Positions 25,621-35,284 of a stretch of 64,000 bases of DNA are shown here, piece after piece. Position numbers and translations under genes: made by a program. Under the pieces are notes generated by a model. The model had not been told where the DNA came from, ran no database searches, and worked only from the letters and a program-made list of their open reading frames with translations. This DNA is from Polaromonas sp. (GTDB lineage Bacteria > Pseudomonadota > Gammaproteobacteria > Burkholderiales > Burkholderiaceae_C): the NCBI RefSeq assembly GCF_012927455.1, contig NZ_JABBPE010000005.1, forward strand, positions 1 to 64,000, in the 5' to 3' direction. Numbering within the stretch: the stretch's first letter is position 1; each line of letters begins with the position of its first letter.

Positions 25621-25838
25621 AAGCGTTTTATTGATAGCGAAGTGGGTAAGTCGGGCCGGCGGACGGACGCAGCTTGGCCGAATCGTACACGGACCGAGGA
25701 AGGCCCCCCTTCCCTGGGACGATGAGCGCTTCGTCCCACGCAGCGGTGACCGAGGTGGCCTGCTTTGCAACCGCGACACCCCGCAACCGTGTTTACCAAT
25801 CGCCCTGAGCTGCCAGGTTTTTCAATTTTCAGACGCGC

Positions 25839-25870
25839 AAAAAAAACGCCCCGAGTGGGGCATTTTTTAA
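25839..25870 (-). terminator. Intrinsic terminator downstream of tRNA-Ser
   Basis: A GCCCC-GAGT-GGGGC stem (25848-25861) is flanked by A-rich sequence to the left and TTTTTT to the right, so it can act on both strands. On the minus strand it ends the tRNA transcript. Confidence 0.8.
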
Positions 25871-25872
25871 TC

Positions 25873-25965
25873 TGGCGGAAACGGAGAGATTCGAACTCTC
25901 GATGAGGCTCTACACCCCATACTCCCTTAGCAGGGGAGCACCTTCGGCCACTCGGTCACGTTTCC
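25873..25965 (-). tRNA. tRNA-Ser (GCU)
   Basis: The minus strand folds as a class II tRNA of 93 nt. The acceptor GGAAACG pairs with CGTTTCC, with discriminator G and an encoded CCA. The anticodon loop CTGCTAA gives GCU, reading AGC/AGU serine codons. It has a long variable arm (TATGGGGTGTAGAGCCTCAT region) and T-arm GAGAGTTCGAATCTCTC. A terminator follows directly. Confidence 0.97.
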
Positions 25966-26022
25966 AGTTTTTGGATTATCTCACGACTTCAGGGCGCGCT
26001 TCAAACAACAACGGTCAAGTGG

Positions 26023-27291
26023 TCAAGAAACGGGCTGGTCCAGCTCAAAGGCCTTGTGCAAGGCGCGCACGGCGAGTTCCATGTACTTCTCGTCAATCAC
26101 TACGGATGTCTTGATTTCGCTGGTGGAGATCATCTGGATATTGATGCCCTCTTCAGCCAGCACGCGAAACATCTTGCTGGCGATGCCCACATGGCTGCGC
26201 ATGCCGATACCGACGATGCTGACCTTGCAGATCTTGGCGTCGCCCCTGACCTCCTGCGCGCCGAGCTTGGGGAGTACCTGGGCTTTCAGCAAATCCATGG
26301 TCTTGGCGAAATCATTGCGGTGCACGGTAAAGCTGAAGTCTGTTCTGCCATCCTTGCTGATGTTCTGGATGATCACATCCACTTCAATATTCGCGTCGGC
26401 CACGGCACCCAGAATCTGGTAGGCGATGCCCGGGGTGTCTGGCACGCCGAGTACGGAAATTTTGGCTTCATCGTGGTTAAATGCGATGCCCGATACGGTA
26501 GCTTGTTCCATGTTTTCATCTTCCTCAAAACTGATCAGGGTGCCGGATCTGGCTTCCTCGTTGATGTCGATGTCCCAGTCGGTGAAGCTGGACAGCACGC
26601 GCAGCGGGACCTTGTATTTGCCCGCAAATTCAACCGAGCGGATTTGCAGTACCTTGGAGCCCATGGAGGCCATCTCCAGCATCTCTTCAAAGCTCACGGT
26701 CTGCAGGCGGCGCGCTTCGGGCACGACGCGCGGATCGGTGGTGTACACACCGTCGACATCGGTGTAGATCAGGCATTCCTGGGCTTTCAGGGCAGCGGCA
26801 ATCGCCACGGCCGAGGTGTCTGAACCGCCACGGCCCAGCGTGGTGACGTTGCCGCCCCCGTCCATGCCCTGAAAACCGGTGATGATGACGACCTTGCCGG
26901 CATCCAGGTCGGCGCGCACGCGCTCGTCGTCAATCGACTCGATGCGGGCCTTGGTGTAGGCGCTGTTGGTCTTGATGGTGACTTGCCAGCCGGCGTAGCT
27001 GACCGCTGGCAAGCCTTCGGCCTGCAGCGCAATGGCCAGCAAGGCGCTCGATGCCTGCTCGCCGGTGGCTGCCAATGCGTCAAGTTCACGGCTGTAGGCA
27101 TCAGCGGGCCGCGCCGGCGCCAGTTCCTTGGCCATGCCGAGCAGGCGGTTGGTTTCGCCACTCATGGCGCTCGGAACCACGACCATCTGGTGCCCGGCCC
27201 GCGCCCACTTGGCGACGCGCTTGGCCACATTGCGGATGCGTTCGGTTGAGCCCATCGAGGTACCGCCGTATTTGTGAACGATCAAAGCCAT
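26023..27291 (-). CDS. lysC: Aspartate kinase
   Basis: The 422-aa enzyme phosphorylates aspartate at the entry to Lys, Thr, Met and diaminopimelate synthesis. The N-terminal kinase domain begins [15 protein letters not shown] and has [17 protein letters not shown] and [13 protein letters not shown]. Two ACT domains at the C-terminus (about 265-422, [36 protein letters not shown]) provide feedback regulation by Lys/Thr, as in single-function class aspartokinases. ATG 27291 was chosen over a longer frame, whose N-terminus would be non-homologous. tilS lies 88 bp upstream on the same strand. Confidence 0.96.
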   Translation of the reverse strand: MALIVHKYGGTSMGSTERIRNVAKRVAKWARAGHQMVVVPSAMSGETNRLLGMAKELAPARPADAYSRELDALAATGEQASSALLAIALQAEGLPAVSYAGWQVTIKTNSAYTKARIESIDDERVRADLDAGKVVIITGFQGMDGGGNVTTLGRGGSDTSAVAIAAALKAQECLIYTDVDGVYTTDPRVVPEARRLQTVSFEEMLEMASMGSKVLQIRSVEFAGKYKVPLRVLSSFTDWDIDINEEARSGTLISFEEDENMEQATVSGIAFNHDEAKISVLGVPDTPGIAYQILGAVADANIEVDVIIQNISKDGRTDFSFTVHRNDFAKTMDLLKAQVLPKLGAQEVRGDAKICKVSIVGIGMRSHVGIASKMFRVLAEEGINIQMISTSEIKTSVVIDEKYMELAVRALHKAFELDQPVS

Positions 27292-27378
27292 TGCAGGATG
27301 TCCGTCAGGAGTTGTTGTAAGTTCATTTTTTCTGCAGGACCGGGCTGTCAGCAAAGCCCCAAATTATACCGGGGCGTC

Positions 27379-28449
27379 TCATTGTTCAGCGCTCTTGCCA
27401 GCGCCGGCGCGGTAGTGCAGCACAGCGCTGACCCGCGATACATGGCCGCCACCCACCTTGAGACGAATCTGGTGCCCGCGGGTGCGGCAGGCGCTGATCT
27501 GTACCATCAATTGGTCAAGCTGCGCCGCACTCGGCGTGGCGTGCTGCAACTGCAGCCAGTGGCGCAACAGATTGGCCTGGCGCGGCTGGGACAGCGCCTG
27601 CAACACCTTGATAGCGGGCGGCAAACCGACCAGCAATAAATCCTGCTGAGCCACTTCCAGCAGCAAAGCCTGCGCCTGAGCGGCGTGCCGGGCACTGCGC
27701 GCGAAAGTCGTGCGAAACTGTGGAAATGCCTCGGCCAGCGCGGGCAGCAGGCGCGCACGGATGCGGTTGCGGGTATAGCGCTCGTCCAGATTGGTCGGGT
27801 CGTCCACAAAGGCTATTGGCTGCTGCATCAGCCAGCCACGCAGACTACTGGCGCTGATTTGCAGCAGCGGGCGATAAAACATGACACCGCCGCGCTCAAA
27901 CTGCGGCGCCATGCCAGACAGCCCCGGCAAACCGGCGCCACGGCTGAGCGCCAGCAACAGCGTTTCAACTTGGTCATCGGCATGCTGACCCAGCAGCACA
28001 CCGCCCAGGCCGCTTTGCGTCGCCGTACCCGCCAGCGCAGCATAACGGGCGCGCCGCGCCGCATCTTCAGGGCTTTCGCCAGGTGCATGGCCGGCAGCCA
28101 CCTGCACAACGTGCAGCGGCACTTTGCGGTCAGCGCACACCGATTGGCAAACGCGCACGAAATCGTCGGCAGCGGCCTGAAGCCCGTGGTGAATATGAAT
28201 CGCCTGAATCTGACCGGGCCAGCATTGCGAGGCGGCCAGCAGCAAAGCAGTGGAGTCAGCACCACCGCTGTAGGCCACGCCAATGGGTAGCGCAAGATAA
28301 GGCAGCGCCTGCAAAGCTGGCAGCGCTGGATTCACTGAATCGGGCGCCAGCGCATTTGCAGATTCGGGGCGACCGGCGCCAGCCCCTGCCGCCTGCGCCG
28401 GAGATAGCCTATTTGCCGGCGTCGGCTTTGGTGTCGGTAAAACGGCCAT
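27379..28449 (-). CDS. tilS: tRNA(Ile)-lysidine synthase
   Basis: The 356-aa ATP-dependent enzyme converts C34 of the minor tRNA-Ile (CAU anticodon) to lysidine so that it reads AUA. The PP-loop [12 protein letters not shown] is near residue 60. [20 protein letters not shown] and an RNRIR.RLLPAL segment are the other family marks. The C-terminal domain is short, as in many betaproteobacteria, and an N-terminal stretch of about 50 Ala/Pro-rich residues precedes the PP-loop. The start is ATG 28449 or ATG 28467; both overlap the end of accA (41 or 59 nt), implying coupled expression. Confidence 0.93.
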   Translation of the reverse strand: MAVLPTPKPTPANRLSPAQAAGAGAGRPESANALAPDSVNPALPALQALPYLALPIGVAYSGGADSTALLLAASQCWPGQIQAIHIHHGLQAAADDFVRVCQSVCADRKVPLHVVQVAAGHAPGESPEDAARRARYAALAGTATQSGLGGVLLGQHADDQVETLLLALSRGAGLPGLSGMAPQFERGGVMFYRPLLQISASSLRGWLMQQPIAFVDDPTNLDERYTRNRIRARLLPALAEAFPQFRTTFARSARHAAQAQALLLEVAQQDLLLVGLPPAIKVLQALSQPRQANLLRHWLQLQHATPSAAQLDQLMVQISACRTRGHQIRLKVGGGHVSRVSAVLHYRAGAGKSAEQ

Positions 28450-29389
28450 AGCTTTGCAGCCGCTCATAACGACGGTCGAGCAATTCCTTGACCTTCAAAT
28501 CGCTAACCTGACGAAACGCATCGTTGAGCGCGCGCTTCAAAAAGGCTGCCATCTGCTTGTGGTCGCGGTGGGCGCCGCCCACCGGCTCGTTGACGATCTT
28601 GTCGATCACGCCCAGGGCCTTGAGCCGGTGCGCCGTGATGCCCAGCGCCTCGGCCGCTTCCTGCGCCTTGTCCGAGGTTTTCCAGAGGATGGAGGCGCAG
28701 CCTTCCGGGCTGATCACAGAATAGATTGAATACTGCAGCATCACCACCTGATCGGCCACCGAAATGGCCAGCGCGCCGCCCGAGCCACCCTCACCGATGA
28801 TGGTGGTGACGATGGGCACTTCGAGTTGTGCCATTTCAAAAATGTTGCGGCCAATGGCTTCGGACTGGCCGCGCTCTTCGGCATCAATGCCGGGGTAGGC
28901 GCCGGGCGTGTCCACAAAGGTGAACAGCGGCAGTTTGAACTTCTCGGCGGTTTTCATGAGGCGCAGCGCCTTGCGATAGCCCTCGGGCTTGCACATGCCG
29001 AAATTGCGCAGGCCGCGCTCTTTGGTGTCGCGCCCTTTTTGATGGCCCAGCACCATGCAGGCGGTGCCATTAAAGCGCGCCAACCCGCCGACGATGCTCA
29101 GGTCGTCGGAAAAATGTCGGTCACCGTGCAACTCCACAAAATCGGTGAAGATGTCGCGCACATAGTCGAGCGTGTAGGGCCGCTCCGCATGGCGGGCTAT
29201 CTTGGTGATCTGCCAGGGGCTCAAGACACTGTAAATGTCTTTGGTGAGCTGCTGGCTTTTCTTGGCCAGCTGTTCGATTTCTTCTGAAATATCGACCGCT
29301 GACTCGGTCTGCACATAACGCAGTTCTTCAATTTTTCCCTCAAGGTCCGCAATCGGCTGCTCGAAATCGAGGAAGGTCTTTTTCGCCAT
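28409..29389 (-). CDS. accA: Acetyl-CoA carboxylase, carboxyltransferase subunit alpha
   Basis: The 326-aa subunit combines with AccD to transfer CO2 from biotin to acetyl-CoA, forming malonyl-CoA for fatty-acid synthesis. Family marks are [18 protein letters not shown] at the start, [20 protein letters not shown], and [11 protein letters not shown], the oxyanion glycine run in the crotonase-like fold. The length matches the E. coli subunit (about 320 aa). The start codon at 29389 is preceded by AGGAG. tilS overlaps its 3' end. Confidence 0.97.
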   Translation of the reverse strand: MAKKTFLDFEQPIADLEGKIEELRYVQTESAVDISEEIEQLAKKSQQLTKDIYSVLSPWQITKIARHAERPYTLDYVRDIFTDFVELHGDRHFSDDLSIVGGLARFNGTACMVLGHQKGRDTKERGLRNFGMCKPEGYRKALRLMKTAEKFKLPLFTFVDTPGAYPGIDAEERGQSEAIGRNIFEMAQLEVPIVTTIIGEGGSGGALAISVADQVVMLQYSIYSVISPEGCASILWKTSDKAQEAAEALGITAHRLKALGVIDKIVNEPVGGAHRDHKQMAAFLKRALNDAFRQVSDLKVKELLDRRYERLQSYGRFTDTKADAGK

Positions 29390-29445
29390 GGTCTACTCCT
29401 CAGGCTTGCTTGTAGTTAATCTTGTCCGGTTGTCTGTGCATCGGC

Positions 29446-30153
29446 CTAGCCGGCGCGCTCCCCGGTGTCCAGCACCGGTAACGGATCCAGAGAGCGCCAA
29501 ATATACCAAGTTGCAACACTGCAATAAGGCGCCCAGGCGGCAGCCACTTCGCGCGCATCGCTGCGACTGACAGATTCGCCGGAAAAATAGTTCTGGCTGA
29601 TGCCGTTGATCAGGCCCACATCGTCCAGCGGTAAAACGTTGGGACGCGTCAGGTAGAAAATCAAAAACATTTCGGCGGTCCAGCGGCCAATGCCGCGAAT
29701 GGCCACCAGCTCGGCAATGATGGCTTCGTCAGCCATCGCCTGCCAGTCCATGACGTGGACCGTGCCGGCATCAAAGTGAATCGACAGATCGACCAAGTAC
29801 TCGACCTTGCGCGCGCTCAGGCCGGCGGCGCGCATGTCGTCGACCTTGAGCCTGAGCACATGGGCGGGTGTCATTTCCTTGGGCAAGGCGGCAAAGCGGT
29901 GCCACACCGTCTGCGCCGCCTTGACGGAGATCTGCTGCCCGACAATGCTGCGCGCCAGCGTGCCAAAGGCGTCGCCGCGCCCCTGCAGGCAGCTGTCGCC
30001 AAACTGCGGAATCAGGCGCTTCATCACGCGGTCTTTCTTGACCAGGTGCTTGCAGGCCTCGGCCCAATACGCAGGCACGGCGCAAGCCTCAGACCCCTCA
30101 ACAACCTCGGTCAGTTCGGTACTGGCCGGACCGCTTTTTACTATCTTTTTCAT
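29446..30153 (-). CDS. DNA-3-methyladenine glycosylase II-like (HhH-GPD family)
   Basis: The 235-aa base-excision enzyme removes alkylated purines. The helix-hairpin-helix-GPD core is visible: FGTLARSIVGQQISVKAA, then LVAIRGIGRWTAEMFLIF (hairpin), then NVLPLDDVGL with the catalytic Asp. It resembles AlkA without the N-terminal TBP-like domain, and has no Fe-S cysteines at the C-terminus, so it is not a Nth/MutY type. The ATG at 30153 lies inside an interspersed repeat, so the first codons and the ribosome-binding region derive from that repeat. Confidence 0.88.
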   Translation of the reverse strand: MKKIVKSGPASTELTEVVEGSEACAVPAYWAEACKHLVKKDRVMKRLIPQFGDSCLQGRGDAFGTLARSIVGQQISVKAAQTVWHRFAALPKEMTPAHVLRLKVDDMRAAGLSARKVEYLVDLSIHFDAGTVHVMDWQAMADEAIIAELVAIRGIGRWTAEMFLIFYLTRPNVLPLDDVGLINGISQNYFSGESVSRSDAREVAAAWAPYCSVATWYIWRSLDPLPVLDTGERAG

Positions 30154-30197
30154 AGCTGCTTGCGCCCGTCCTGTAAGGGTTCGAGGCCAAAATGACT
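30139..30197 (+). repeat. Interspersed repeat, copy 6, overlapping a start codon
   Basis: CTATCTTTTTCATAGCTGCT then TGCGCCCGTCCTGTAAGGGT continues into the GAGGCC arm. The CAT at 30151-30153 is the ATG of the minus-strand glycosylase gene, so the repeat forms the 5' leader and first codons of that gene. It ends about 9 bp before the stop codon of cysS. Confidence 0.85.
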
Positions 30198-30205
30198 GGT
30201 AAACA

Positions 30206-31597
30206 TCATGATTGCACCTCCCAACTGGTGCCCCCAGGCGAGTCTTTCAGCACAATGCCCTTGGCCAGCAAATCGGTGCGGATACGATCTGCCGCTGCAA
30301 AGTCCCTGGCCTTTTTGGCGTCGGCGCGCTGCGCGATCAGGCGCTCGATGCTGGCGTCGTCGAGTTCGGCGCCGGCCTGAAGATAGCTGCCTGGCGCGCC
30401 CTGCAGCAGGCCCAGGCAAGCGCCCAGGCTTTTCAGCAAGCCTGCCCGTTCGGCGGAGCGGGTCTTGTTGACCTCGCCGGCCAGCTCAAACAGCACGGCG
30501 ATGGCTTCGGGCGTGCCAAAGTCTTCGTCCATGGCCGCCTTGAAACGGGCCGCAAACGGATCAGCCCAGTCAAGGGTCAGTGCAGCCGGCGTTACAAGGT
30601 CAAGCGCCGTGTAAAGACGCTTGAGCGAGGCTCTGGCGTCGTCAAGGTGCACATCGCTGTAATTGAGCGCGCTGCGGTAATGCGTACGCACCAGGAAGAA
30701 CCGCACCGTCTCGGCGTCGTACTTCGTCAGCACTTCACGGATGGTGAAAAAGTTGCCCAGCGACTTGGACATCTTCTCGTTGTCAACGCGCACAAAACCG
30801 TTGTGCACCCAGAACCGCGCAAGCGGCTTGCCGCTGGCACCTTCACTCTGGGCAATCTCGTTTTCGTGGTGCGGAAACTGCAAGTCAGCGCCGCCGCCGT
30901 GAATGTCAAAGGTCTCGCCCAGCGTCTGGCAACTCATGGCCGAGCACTCGATATGCCAGCCGGGGCGCCCCTTGCCGTAGTCGTGCCCAAGCGCCGCGCT
31001 GTCCCATTTGGCATCTGCGGGCTCGCTGTCTTTGGCCGACTTCCACAGCACGAAGTCGAGCGGGTCTTGCTTGCCGTCCAGCACCGCTACCCGCTCGCCG
31101 GCCCGCAACTCGTCCAGCGACTTGCCGGACAGCTTGCCGTAACCCTTGAATTTACGCACGGCGTAATTCACGTCACCACTGGACGCGCGGTAGGCCAGGC
31201 CTTTTTCTTCGAGCGTAGCGATCATGCGCAGCATCTGCGGCACGTACTCGGTCGCGCGTGGCTCAAGACTCGGGGGCTCCATGCCCAGCGCGCCAATATC
31301 CCGGTGCATGGCCACAATCATCTCGTCGGTCAACGCGCGAATGGTGATGCCGCGCTCAACCGCGCGCTTGATGATCTTGTCGTCAATGTCGGTGATGTTG
31401 CGCACATAGCTCACTTGCAATCCGCTGACCTTCAGCCAGCGCTGCACGACATCAAAGGCCATCATCATGCGCGCATGGCCGATATGGCACAGGTCGTAAA
31501 TCGTCATGCCGCAAACATACATGCGCACATGCCCTGGGACCAGCGGAGAAAAATCTTCCACGGCACGCGACAGCGTGTTGTAAATGCGAAGGCTCAT
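30206..31597 (-). CDS. cysS: Cysteinyl-tRNA synthetase
   Basis: The 463-aa class I synthetase has the HIGH signature as CHIGHARMM (HIGH at residues 38-41) and KMSKS in [12 protein letters not shown]. The zinc ligands are visible: Cys29 in YVCGMT, then CSAMS and a [20 protein letters not shown] segment. Its length and N-terminus ([11 protein letters not shown]) are standard. It lies upstream of the DNA glycosylase on the same strand. Confidence 0.97.
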   Translation of the reverse strand: MSLRIYNTLSRAVEDFSPLVPGHVRMYVCGMTIYDLCHIGHARMMMAFDVVQRWLKVSGLQVSYVRNITDIDDKIIKRAVERGITIRALTDEMIVAMHRDIGALGMEPPSLEPRATEYVPQMLRMIATLEEKGLAYRASSGDVNYAVRKFKGYGKLSGKSLDELRAGERVAVLDGKQDPLDFVLWKSAKDSEPADAKWDSAALGHDYGKGRPGWHIECSAMSCQTLGETFDIHGGGADLQFPHHENEIAQSEGASGKPLARFWVHNGFVRVDNEKMSKSLGNFFTIREVLTKYDAETVRFFLVRTHYRSALNYSDVHLDDARASLKRLYTALDLVTPAALTLDWADPFAARFKAAMDEDFGTPEAIAVLFELAGEVNKTRSAERAGLLKSLGACLGLLQGAPGSYLQAGAELDDASIERLIAQRADAKKARDFAAADRIRTDLLAKGIVLKDSPGGTSWEVQS

Positions 31598-31932
31598 GAA
31601 AATGTCGGGGTGCGGTGCCGGACGGCAATTGGTGAATCAGTCGGTTAATCCATCGGTCAGCGGGGATCAGAAAACTTTATCTGAAGATTTACCGATAGGA
31701 AAGAGCCAAAAAGCGAAGGCGCCAGAACATGCAACAAAAACGGAAAGCTCAAAGTCTGAACAGCTTTCGACTATACCCCCTCAGCTACAATCGGTCAGAT
31801 TGTCCAGCCGCTGTAACCCTGTGCATCTGCGTTTGCGGCCCAGTTAAATAACCCGGCTGTTCATGTTGATTTTTTGCTCTGGGCTGTCTCCGCCCTGCAA
31901 GAAGTGATCAAAACAATAGCGAGATTTCATAT
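31598..31932. other. 335-bp divergent intergenic region cysS / TPR gene
   Basis: No gene is evident. It should carry the promoters of both cysS (leftward) and the TPR gene (rightward). CTATACCCCC and TACAAT boxes around 31770-31791 are candidate -10 elements, but I could not assign a convincing -35. The right end is A/T-rich before the TPR start codon. Confidence 0.35.
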
Positions 31933-33027
31933 ATGGCAATCCCAGCATTTTCCCCACGCAAACCCTTGCTCGCTGCTCTGCGCTTGCTGCTAATTTCGGC
32001 CACGATATCGACATCCGCAGTCTATGCCGACGAATACGCTGACGTCAGCCGCCTGATGAAAGCCAACCAGTTTCCCGAAGCACTGGCCAAAGCCGAACAG
32101 TACCTGGCAGCCAAGCCGCGCGACCCGCAAATGCGCTTCCTCAAGGGCGTGATCCAGACTGAAACAGGCAAGGCCAGCGACGCGATTACCACCTTTACAA
32201 AGATCACCGAAGACTACCCCGAGCTGCCCGAACCCTACAACAACATGGCAGTGCTCTACGCTGGCCAGAGCCAGTTTGACAAGGCCAGGGCCGCTCTTGA
32301 AATGGCGATCCGCACCAATCCGAGCTACGCGACAGCGCACGAAAACCTCGGCGACGTTTATGCCCGCCTCGCCAGCCAGGCCTACAGCAAGGCGCTGCAG
32401 CTTGACGGTGGCAACGCCGGCGTCCAGCCCAAGCTGGCGCTGATCCGCACGCTGTTCTCCGCCGAACCTAAAGGTGCGCAAAAGCCGGTCGCTGCCCCGG
32501 TGGTGACTCCGGCCCCTCCAGTGACAGCCAAACCAGCGCCCGCACCCGTGGTAGCTGCCGCGCCTGCGGCCAAGCCAGCACCCGCACCGGTAGTCGCTCC
32601 ACCGACTGCCAGGCCAGCGCCCGCCCCGGCAGTGGTGGCGGCGCCTGCCAAACCAGCCACGCCCGCTCCCGTTAATGCGGCAGCTGGCGGTGAAAAGGAG
32701 GTGGAGGCGGTGGTGCACGCGTGGGCCGACGCCTGGGCCGACAAGAACATGAATACTTACCTCGCCAGCTACGGCCCGTCTTTTGATCCGCCGGGCAAAC
32801 AGATCCGCAAAGCCTGGGAAGAAGACCGCCGCGCGCGCATTGTTGGTAAATCGCGCATCAGCGTGAAACTCTCCAATCTGACCGTTTCGGTGCAGGGCAA
32901 AAAAGCCACCGCCAAATTCAAGCAGGACTACAGCGCCGACGCGCTGCATGTCTCAAGCCGCAAAACGCTGGAGCTGACGAAAGCGGGCGAGCGTTGGGTC
33001 ATTGTCAAGGAATCCACCGGCAATTGA
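31933..33027 (+). CDS. Exported TPR protein with C-terminal NTF2-like domain
   Basis: The 364-aa product has a signal peptide (cleavage likely after SAVYA), three TPR-like repeats (about 35-170, including PEPYNNMAVLYAGQSQFDKA and YATAHENLGDVYARLA), a Pro/Ala-rich linker with repeated KPAPAPVV units (about 180-250), and an NTF2-like domain (about 252-364) with HAWADAWADKNM, GKSRISVKL and a terminal RWVIVKESTG. A domain about 70% identical by eye ends the gene at 34440-35195. It opens a periplasmic envelope cluster with an L,D-transpeptidase and a cyclophilin. TPR proteins of this kind usually act as adaptors; the function is not known. Confidence 0.85.
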   Translation: MAIPAFSPRKPLLAALRLLLISATISTSAVYADEYADVSRLMKANQFPEALAKAEQYLAAKPRDPQMRFLKGVIQTETGKASDAITTFTKITEDYPELPEPYNNMAVLYAGQSQFDKARAALEMAIRTNPSYATAHENLGDVYARLASQAYSKALQLDGGNAGVQPKLALIRTLFSAEPKGAQKPVAAPVVTPAPPVTAKPAPAPVVAAAPAAKPAPAPVVAPPTARPAPAPAVVAAPAKPATPAPVNAAAGGEKEVEAVVHAWADAWADKNMNTYLASYGPSFDPPGKQIRKAWEEDRRARIVGKSRISVKLSNLTVSVQGKKATAKFKQDYSADALHVSSRKTLELTKAGERWVIVKESTGN

Positions 33028-33144
33028 TGCGCCGTGGCCAAGCTGTGCCGCACGCATTGGATTGACTTCACGCAAGCCGCGCTGAATAATTTTGCCGTTC
33101 CCCTCGCCATTCTCGCATCCTGACAGTTTCTCGTGGAAATTACC

Positions 33145-34440
33145 ATGAAAAGGGCTCTGGCAGCTCTCATTTTTATAGCGCCTTGGCTTGTGCTGGCGGC
33201 GCCACCGCGCGCCGAAAGCAGCGCGCAGTCACGCGCCAAAGCGGCGACGGAAAAAAAGCGTGCGGCCACCCCAACCCGTGCAAGCCCGGTCGCCAAGCGG
33301 GTAGCCTCCCAGGCCAAACGCCGTGATGGGCGCGATGGCCAGGCCGAAGCCCGGCTGATTGAAATCTACAAATTCATAGGCCAGGGCAGCTCGCGCGAGG
33401 CCCTGCGCAGAGCCGAAGACCTGGTGCGTGACCATCCCAATTTCCAACTGGCGCAGCTGGTGTATGGCGATCTGCTAGCCGGACGCACCCGAGCGATTCG
33501 GGCGCTGGGCGATGTACCCGACAGCGCAGCCAGCAATGCCGGGCCCCTGCTGGCCGAGCTGCGGCAAGAGTCGCAGCAACGCCTGCGCGCCTTGCGCGAA
33601 CGCCCCGCCCCCGGCATGGTGCCGTCGCCGTTTCTCACGCTCGCGCCAGCTATAGAGCACGCCATTGCAGTGGACACCTCGCGCTCGCGCCTGTACCTGT
33701 TTGAAAACACCACGGCGGGCCTCAAGCTGGTAGCCGACTACTACATTTCGGTCGGCAAACTGGGTATTGAAAAATCCGTGGAGGGCGACCTGCGCACACC
33801 ACTTGGCGTGTACTTCATTACCAGCAACCTGGACCCCAAATCGCTGGACGATTTTTACGGTTCCGGGGCCTTGCCCATCAACTACCCCAACCGGCTCGAT
33901 CTCAAGCGCGGCAAAACCGGCGGCGGCATCTGGCTGCATGGCTCGCCCTCGGCGCAATTCTCGCGCGCCCCGCTGTCCACCGAGGGCTGCGTCGCGCTCG
34001 CCAACACGGATCTGGAACGCATCATCAAGACGGTGCAAATCGGCAGCACGCCCGTGGTGATTGCGCAAAGCCTCAAATGGGTGGCGCCGCAGTCCCTTAA
34101 GGCGGACGCCCAATCCTTCGACGCAGTGCTGCAGGACTGGCAGCGCGCCAAATCGAGCGGCGACATGGCGCGGCTCGCGGCCTGGTACACGCCCGACTTC
34201 AGCAGCTTCGGCAAAACATTGGCCGAATGGACGCCCGCCCTGCAAGGCGAAGTCCAGCGACTGGGCAAGCGCGAGCTGCAATTGAAGGATGTGTCTTACA
34301 TGCGCTGGACCGACAGCACGGACACGATGGTGGTAACCTTTGGCGAGCTGGTTAAAGGAGCCAAAACCGGTCTGACCAAACGCCAGTACTGGACGCGCCA
34401 GGGCAGCCAGTGGAAAATATTCTTTGAAGGAGTGATCTGA
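33145..34440 (+). CDS. L,D-transpeptidase (YkuD family) with C-terminal NTF2-like domain
   Basis: The exported protein of about 431 aa has signal peptide MKRALAALIFIAPWLVLA, a basic Ala/Lys/Arg-rich stretch and a helical TPR-like region. The YkuD catalytic domain (about 168-305) follows, with WLHGSPSAQ and the active-site Cys in LSTEGCVAL. The C-terminal NTF2-like domain (about 325-431) ends WKIFFEGVI. Such enzymes make 3-3 peptidoglycan cross-links or attach proteins. I prefer ATG 33145 over GTG 33133, because it starts directly at the signal peptide. The stop overlaps the next start (TGATG). The YkuD segment resembles YafK/ErfK-like proteins. Confidence 0.88.
   Translation: MKRALAALIFIAPWLVLAAPPRAESSAQSRAKAATEKKRAATPTRASPVAKRVASQAKRRDGRDGQAEARLIEIYKFIGQGSSREALRRAEDLVRDHPNFQLAQLVYGDLLAGRTRAIRALGDVPDSAASNAGPLLAELRQESQQRLRALRERPAPGMVPSPFLTLAPAIEHAIAVDTSRSRLYLFENTTAGLKLVADYYISVGKLGIEKSVEGDLRTPLGVYFITSNLDPKSLDDFYGSGALPINYPNRLDLKRGKTGGGIWLHGSPSAQFSRAPLSTEGCVALANTDLERIIKTVQIGSTPVVIAQSLKWVAPQSLKADAQSFDAVLQDWQRAKSSGDMARLAAWYTPDFSSFGKTLAEWTPALQGEVQRLGKRELQLKDVSYMRWTDSTDTMVVTFGELVKGAKTGLTKRQYWTRQGSQWKIFFEGVI
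33156..33180 (-). repeat. Partial interspersed-repeat match inside the L,D-transpeptidase signal peptide
   Basis: GCAGCTCTCATTTTTATAGC matches the repeat segment GCAGCTATTATTTTTATAGC (63478-63497) at 18 of 20 bases. It encodes the hydrophobic core ALAALIFIA. The match is short and could be chance convergence. Confidence 0.4.
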
Positions 34441-35195
34441 TGACTGTTGCCGCGACGGTTCCAGTGCCGCTGGCCGCATTCAACCCTCTCAAACGTACCG
34501 GAACTTTACGCTGCACCCTGCTGGCGGCTGCTGCTGCATGCTGGGTCTGGCAGACCGGGCCAGCGCTGGCGCAAGGCGCAACCAAGATCAGAATCCTTAC
34601 CGGCAATGGCGATTTCCTGGTTGACGTCCGCCCCGCCCCAACCGGTCTCGCAGATCAGCAAGTACCTGCTGCCCCCGATCTGCCGGCATTCCCTGCCATC
34701 GAGCCCGCAACGCTGGTGACAGCGCCCACACCCGAATCTGCACTTTCTCCAGCGACTGAGCCTGGCCCGGAGCCTGCGCTGTCCGCAGTCCAAGGGGCGC
34801 AAGGCACCCCTGCGACGCCCACCCTCGCGCTGCCTGACAGCGCCGCGCCGGGCGCTGAAGAAGCGGTGGAGGCGGCCGTGCGGGCATGGGCAGATGCCTG
34901 GGCCGGAAAAGACTTGAACGTCTACTTCTCCAGCTATGGCCAAGGCTTTGCGCCCCCGGGTAACCAAACTCGTAAGGACTGGGAAGAAAGGCGGCGCGCG
35001 CGCATCGTCGGAAAATCGCGCATCAGCGTGAAGCTCTCGGGCCTTGCCATTGCGGTCCAGGGTAGCCAGGCCACCGCCAGATTCAAGCAAAACTACAGCG
35101 CCGGCGCGCTGAACATTTCGAGCCGCAAAACGCTTCAGTTGACCAAAGAGGCGGACGAGCGCTGGGTTATCGTTAGGGAAACCACGGGCGGCTAA
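34440..35195 (+). CDS. Chimeric exported protein: cyclophilin-like N-terminus joined to an NTF2-like domain
   Basis: The 251-aa protein has a signal region ending in PALAQGATK and a strand IRILTGNGDFLVDVRPAP. That strand is a degenerate copy of the N-terminus of the next gene's product (LAQGAPKVKFTTSEGDFVVE). A Pro/Ala linker (about 70-135) leads to an NTF2-like domain (about 140-251) close to that of the TPR protein upstream. It looks as if the start of a cyclophilin gene was fused to a duplicated NTF2 module. No cyclophilin catalytic residues remain. The start overlaps the transpeptidase stop, so the two are coupled. Function is unknown, probably periplasmic. Confidence 0.82.
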   Translation: MTVAATVPVPLAAFNPLKRTGTLRCTLLAAAAACWVWQTGPALAQGATKIRILTGNGDFLVDVRPAPTGLADQQVPAAPDLPAFPAIEPATLVTAPTPESALSPATEPGPEPALSAVQGAQGTPATPTLALPDSAAPGAEEAVEAAVRAWADAWAGKDLNVYFSSYGQGFAPPGNQTRKDWEERRRARIVGKSRISVKLSGLAIAVQGSQATARFKQNYSAGALNISSRKTLQLTKEADERWVIVRETTGG

Positions 35196-35284
35196 TGCCC
35201 CGCGACTAAGACGGCCTCAGCCAGCGCGATTCAGCGATCCGACCGGGGTCACCAGTGAAAACAATTTAACAAAGGAATTACGCC

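Noticed and set aside
25621..25779. Upstream extension of the CHASE kinase to ATG 25779
   Set aside because: The added residues are Arg/Ser/Gly-rich and come from a GC-rich intergenic stretch. GTG 25620 starts right before the first membrane helix.
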